Assembly: GCA_947165795.1 (NCBI GenBank)
Contig: CAMVBP010000021.1
Span: 1 to 15,907, forward strand
Direction: 5' to 3'
Length of the DNA: 15,907 nucleotides
Origin: an uncultured Treponema sp.
GTDB lineage: Bacteria > Spirochaetota > Spirochaetia > Treponematales > Treponemataceae
Positions 14,266 to 15,907 of this stretch are shown in pieces. The translations under genes and the position numbers were made by a program. The notes beneath the pieces are model-generated. The model made no database searches. It was not told where the DNA came from and saw only the letters and a list, made by a program, of their open reading frames with translations. Each line of letters begins with the position of its first letter. Position 1 is the first letter of the stretch.

Positions 14266-14835
14266 ATGTTAATGACATCTCAGTTGAAAGTTGGAACAGC
14301 TTTCTTGTATGAAGGAAATGCACTTATTGTTCAGAAGATGCTTGGTCAGCGTTCTGGACGAGCTGGAATGGTTACTAGTTTCCGCGTAAAGAATCTTGTT
14401 ACAAATTCTACAATGGATTTAGGAATTGATGCCGGTGAAAAATTTGATGAAGTTGATTTGGAAGCTCATGTAACAAAATTGTCTTATATAGATGGAGACA
14501 CTTTTGTATTTATGGATCAGGATACTTATGAGCAGTTCGAGCTTGCTAAAGAAGATCTTGGAGACTATGCAGGATACATTACTCCGGATGATGACCTTGA
14601 AGTAAACTTGACTTTCTACGAAGGAAAACCAGTAGGTATTGATCTTCCTGTTCGTGTAACAAGAACTGTAACTTACTGTGAACCAGGTGTTAAAGGTGAT
14701 ACTTCTGGAAAATCTTTGAAGCCTGCTACACTTGATACAGGAATTGAAGTACGTGTTCCATTGTTCATCAACACAGATGACAAGATTGTAATTGATACAC
14801 GTGACGGAAGCTTCCTGGAAAGAGCAAAAGACTAA
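14266..14835 (+). CDS. efp: Elongation factor P, rhamnosylated (EarP) type
   Basis: EF-P binds between the P and E sites and relieves stalling at polyproline. The 189-residue protein shows three beta-barrel domains and the C-terminal signature TYCEPGVKGDTSGKSLKPA. The acceptor loop is GQRSGRAGM, and its arginine is residue 32 when counted from the ATG at 14266, the position rhamnosylated in Pseudomonas. Lysine-type EF-Ps (EpmA or 5-aminopentanol modified) carry Lys here. Together with the adjacent earP this fixes the modification type. AGGTAAGGG at 14254-14262 precedes the ATG; a second ATG two codons on (14272) is also possible. Codon use is like that of the ribosomal protein genes, which suggests high expression. 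Confidence 0.97.
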   Translation: MLMTSQLKVGTAFLYEGNALIVQKMLGQRSGRAGMVTSFRVKNLVTNSTMDLGIDAGEKFDEVDLEAHVTKLSYIDGDTFVFMDQDTYEQFELAKEDLGDYAGYITPDDDLEVNLTFYEGKPVGIDLPVRVTRTVTYCEPGVKGDTSGKSLKPATLDTGIEVRVPLFINTDDKIVIDTRDGSFLERAKD

Positions 14836-14839
14836 TTTT

Positions 14840-14871
14840 AATCAAACAGTCGAAAACGTTATTGTTTGATT
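14840..14871 (+). repeat. First hairpin after efp
   Basis: AATCAAACA (14840-14848) and TGTTTGATT (14863-14871) pair perfectly and extend inward by G-T and T-A pairs, leaving a 10-base loop. Only short T stretches follow, so it is at best a weak terminator. Confidence 0.6.
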
Positions 14872-14874
14872 TAT

Positions 14875-14900
14875 GCATTTTTTGCTTCGCCAAAAAGTGC
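14875..14900 (+). repeat. Second hairpin after efp
   Basis: GCATTTTTTG (14875-14884) pairs with CAAAAAGTGC (14891-14900) with one T-G wobble and a CTTCGC loop. It could be a copy of an interspersed intergenic repeat, which cannot be judged from one window. Confidence 0.5.
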
Positions 14901-14907
14901 TCAGAAT

Positions 14908-14948
14908 AAAAAACTTTCCTATGCTTGTGTGTAGGAAAGTTTTTTTTT
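14908..14948 (+). terminator. Intrinsic terminator after efp
   Basis: AAACTTTCCTA (14911-14921) pairs perfectly with TAGGAAAGTTT (14932-14942) around a 10-base loop; flanking A and T extend the stem to 14908. Eight T end at 14948. The rlmJ ribosome binding site follows at once. Confidence 0.92.
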
Positions 14949-14957
14949 GAGGAAAAT

Positions 14958-15830
14958 ATGCTTTCTTATCAACACGCATTTCATTCAGGTAATCATGCAG
15001 ATATTCTTAAACATATTGTGCTTATATATACTTTGAATCATTTAAATAAAAAAGAAAAGCCTTATACCTTTTTTGACACTCACGCAGGCAGCGGTTTGTA
15101 TGATTTGAATGATGAACGCCTTTTAAAAACAGGCGAAGCAGAGGAGGGAATTAAAAAATTATTTTTGTTATGCAAAAATAATTTTAAGAATTTACCTCAA
15201 GCATTAAATGATTATCTTTGCTTTGTTAATAGTTATGTAGAAAATAATTTGTATCCTGGTTCTCCTGAAATTGAAAAAAATCTTATAAGAAAAAATGATG
15301 TTCTTGTTTTATCAGAACTTCATCCTCAGGAAATTGAAAACCTCAAAAAAAACATGAACTCCCGCGTTGTTAATTTTTCTGAAAAATCTGGCAAAGGACC
15401 TAAAGTTAATATTCATAAAAGAAATGGCTGGGAAATGATTCAGGCGCTTACGCCGCCAAAAACTGTAAGGGGCGGAGTTTTAATTGATCCAAGTTATGAA
15501 GAAACTGCAGATTACATTGACGCCGCAGAAACAATCTGTAAGCTTTATAAAAAATGGAATTCAGGAATTATAATGCTATGGTATCCGCTTTTGGTTCACC
15601 GAAAAAGTGAATGCGAACAGATGCTTGAAAAAATCACACACTTTTGCAAAGCACAAAATCAGAATGTTGAACTGTCAAATATAAAGTTGATTGCTTATCC
15701 TGAAGGAAGCGAAAATAAACCAAGGCTTTTTGGAAGCGGAATGTTTATTATAAATACTCCTTATCTTTTGCAGGAAAATGTGGATGAAGCCTTAAAATAT
15801 GTAAGCAATGTAATGGGGTTTTGCGAATAA
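14958..15830 (+). CDS. rlmJ: 23S rRNA (adenine(2030)-N6)-methyltransferase RlmJ
   Basis: RlmJ methylates A2030 of 23S rRNA (E. coli numbering) with S-adenosylmethionine, before the 50S subunit is finished. The 290-residue protein opens with the family hallmark MLSYQHAFHSGNHADILKH. The SAM-binding motif is DTHAGSGLYDL (40-50), then YPGSPEI (99-105). The catalytic N6-adenine motif is DPSYE at 177-181, where most relatives have DPPYE or DPPFE. GAGGAA at 14949-14954 supports the ATG at 14958; an in-frame ATG at 14925 lies within the terminator loop and is rejected. The gene follows a terminator by nine bases, so its promoter must lie in the hairpin-rich spacer or expression relies on read-through. 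Confidence 0.94.
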   Translation: MLSYQHAFHSGNHADILKHIVLIYTLNHLNKKEKPYTFFDTHAGSGLYDLNDERLLKTGEAEEGIKKLFLLCKNNFKNLPQALNDYLCFVNSYVENNLYPGSPEIEKNLIRKNDVLVLSELHPQEIENLKKNMNSRVVNFSEKSGKGPKVNIHKRNGWEMIQALTPPKTVRGGVLIDPSYEETADYIDAAETICKLYKKWNSGIIMLWYPLLVHRKSECEQMLEKITHFCKAQNQNVELSNIKLIAYPEGSENKPRLFGSGMFIINTPYLLQENVDEALKYVSNVMGFCE

Positions 15831-15859
15831 ATGAAACTGTAAAAGTACTACTTTAAAGG

Positions 15860-15897
15860 CAAATGGTTTAATAATGGAATGTTAGTAAATCCATTTG
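15860..15897. repeat. Inverted repeat downstream of rlmJ
   Basis: CAAATGGTTTA (15860-15870) pairs with TAAATCCATTTG (15886-15897) with a single bulged T. No T-run follows inside the window. It may be part of a regulatory region or terminator for whatever lies beyond the right edge. Confidence 0.4.
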
Positions 15898-15907
15898 ATA
15901 ATTCAGG

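Noticed and set aside
14925..14957. ATG extending RlmJ by 11 residues
   Set aside because: It falls in the loop of the efp terminator hairpin without a binding site; the family starts at MLSYQHAFH, preceded here by GAGGAA.
1..15907. tRNA genes, CRISPR arrays, insertion sequences or attachment sites
   Set aside because: No tRNA-like cloverleaf arms, no regularly spaced repeats and no transposase or integrase motifs were seen in either strand.

Overview
The window looks like chromosomal DNA of an AT-rich spirochaete, most likely a host-associated Treponema. This is inferred from three things: the gene order rpsP-khpA-rimM-trmD-rplS followed by FliK-like and FlhB-tail-like genes, an EarP/EF-P pair, and the overall base composition. 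No database search was possible. Every recognised gene is on the + strand. No tRNA, rRNA, CRISPR array, insertion sequence or prophage gene was seen.

Region 1 (1-6650) is a carbohydrate-uptake locus. It holds the C-terminal part of a YIP1-family membrane protein, a large membrane-anchored DUF5696-type protein, two CUT1-type ABC permeases ending at a strong terminator, and a solute-binding lipoprotein with its own strong promoter and terminator. No ATPase gene is present, so the importer probably borrows a shared MalK/MsmX-type ATPase encoded elsewhere. The YIP1 and DUF5696 proteins are the least understood part of the window. The DUF5696 protein reads like a glycoside-hydrolase architecture (beta-rich domain, possible beta/alpha barrel, C-terminal beta segment) tethered to the membrane.

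Region 2 (6651-8069) is argH alone. It begins directly after a terminator and may be read from a leaderless mRNA.

Region 3 (8081-10602) is the ribosome and tRNA maturation operon: rpsP (bS16), khpA (RNA-binding KH protein), rimM (30S assembly), trmD (tRNA m1G37) and rplS (bL19, with an unusual Ala/Glu-rich tail). A clear promoter precedes it and a strong terminator closes it. Its leader contains a 13-codon reading frame that overlaps the rpsP start codon.

Region 4 (10619-12544) holds four tightly packed genes: a FliK-like protein, a small homologue of the FlhB C-terminal domain, YraN, and a small FlgM-like protein. The first two correspond in order to B. subtilis ylqG-ylqH, which also lie downstream of rplS.

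Region 5 (12576-15830) starts with a promoter framed by a 10-bp inverted repeat. It continues with a zinc-ribbon protein of unknown function, then earP and efp, whose products should add rhamnose to Arg32 of EF-P. After a series of hairpins ending in a terminator comes rlmJ (23S rRNA m6A2030 methyltransferase). Regions 3 and 5 are thus dominated by translation functions.
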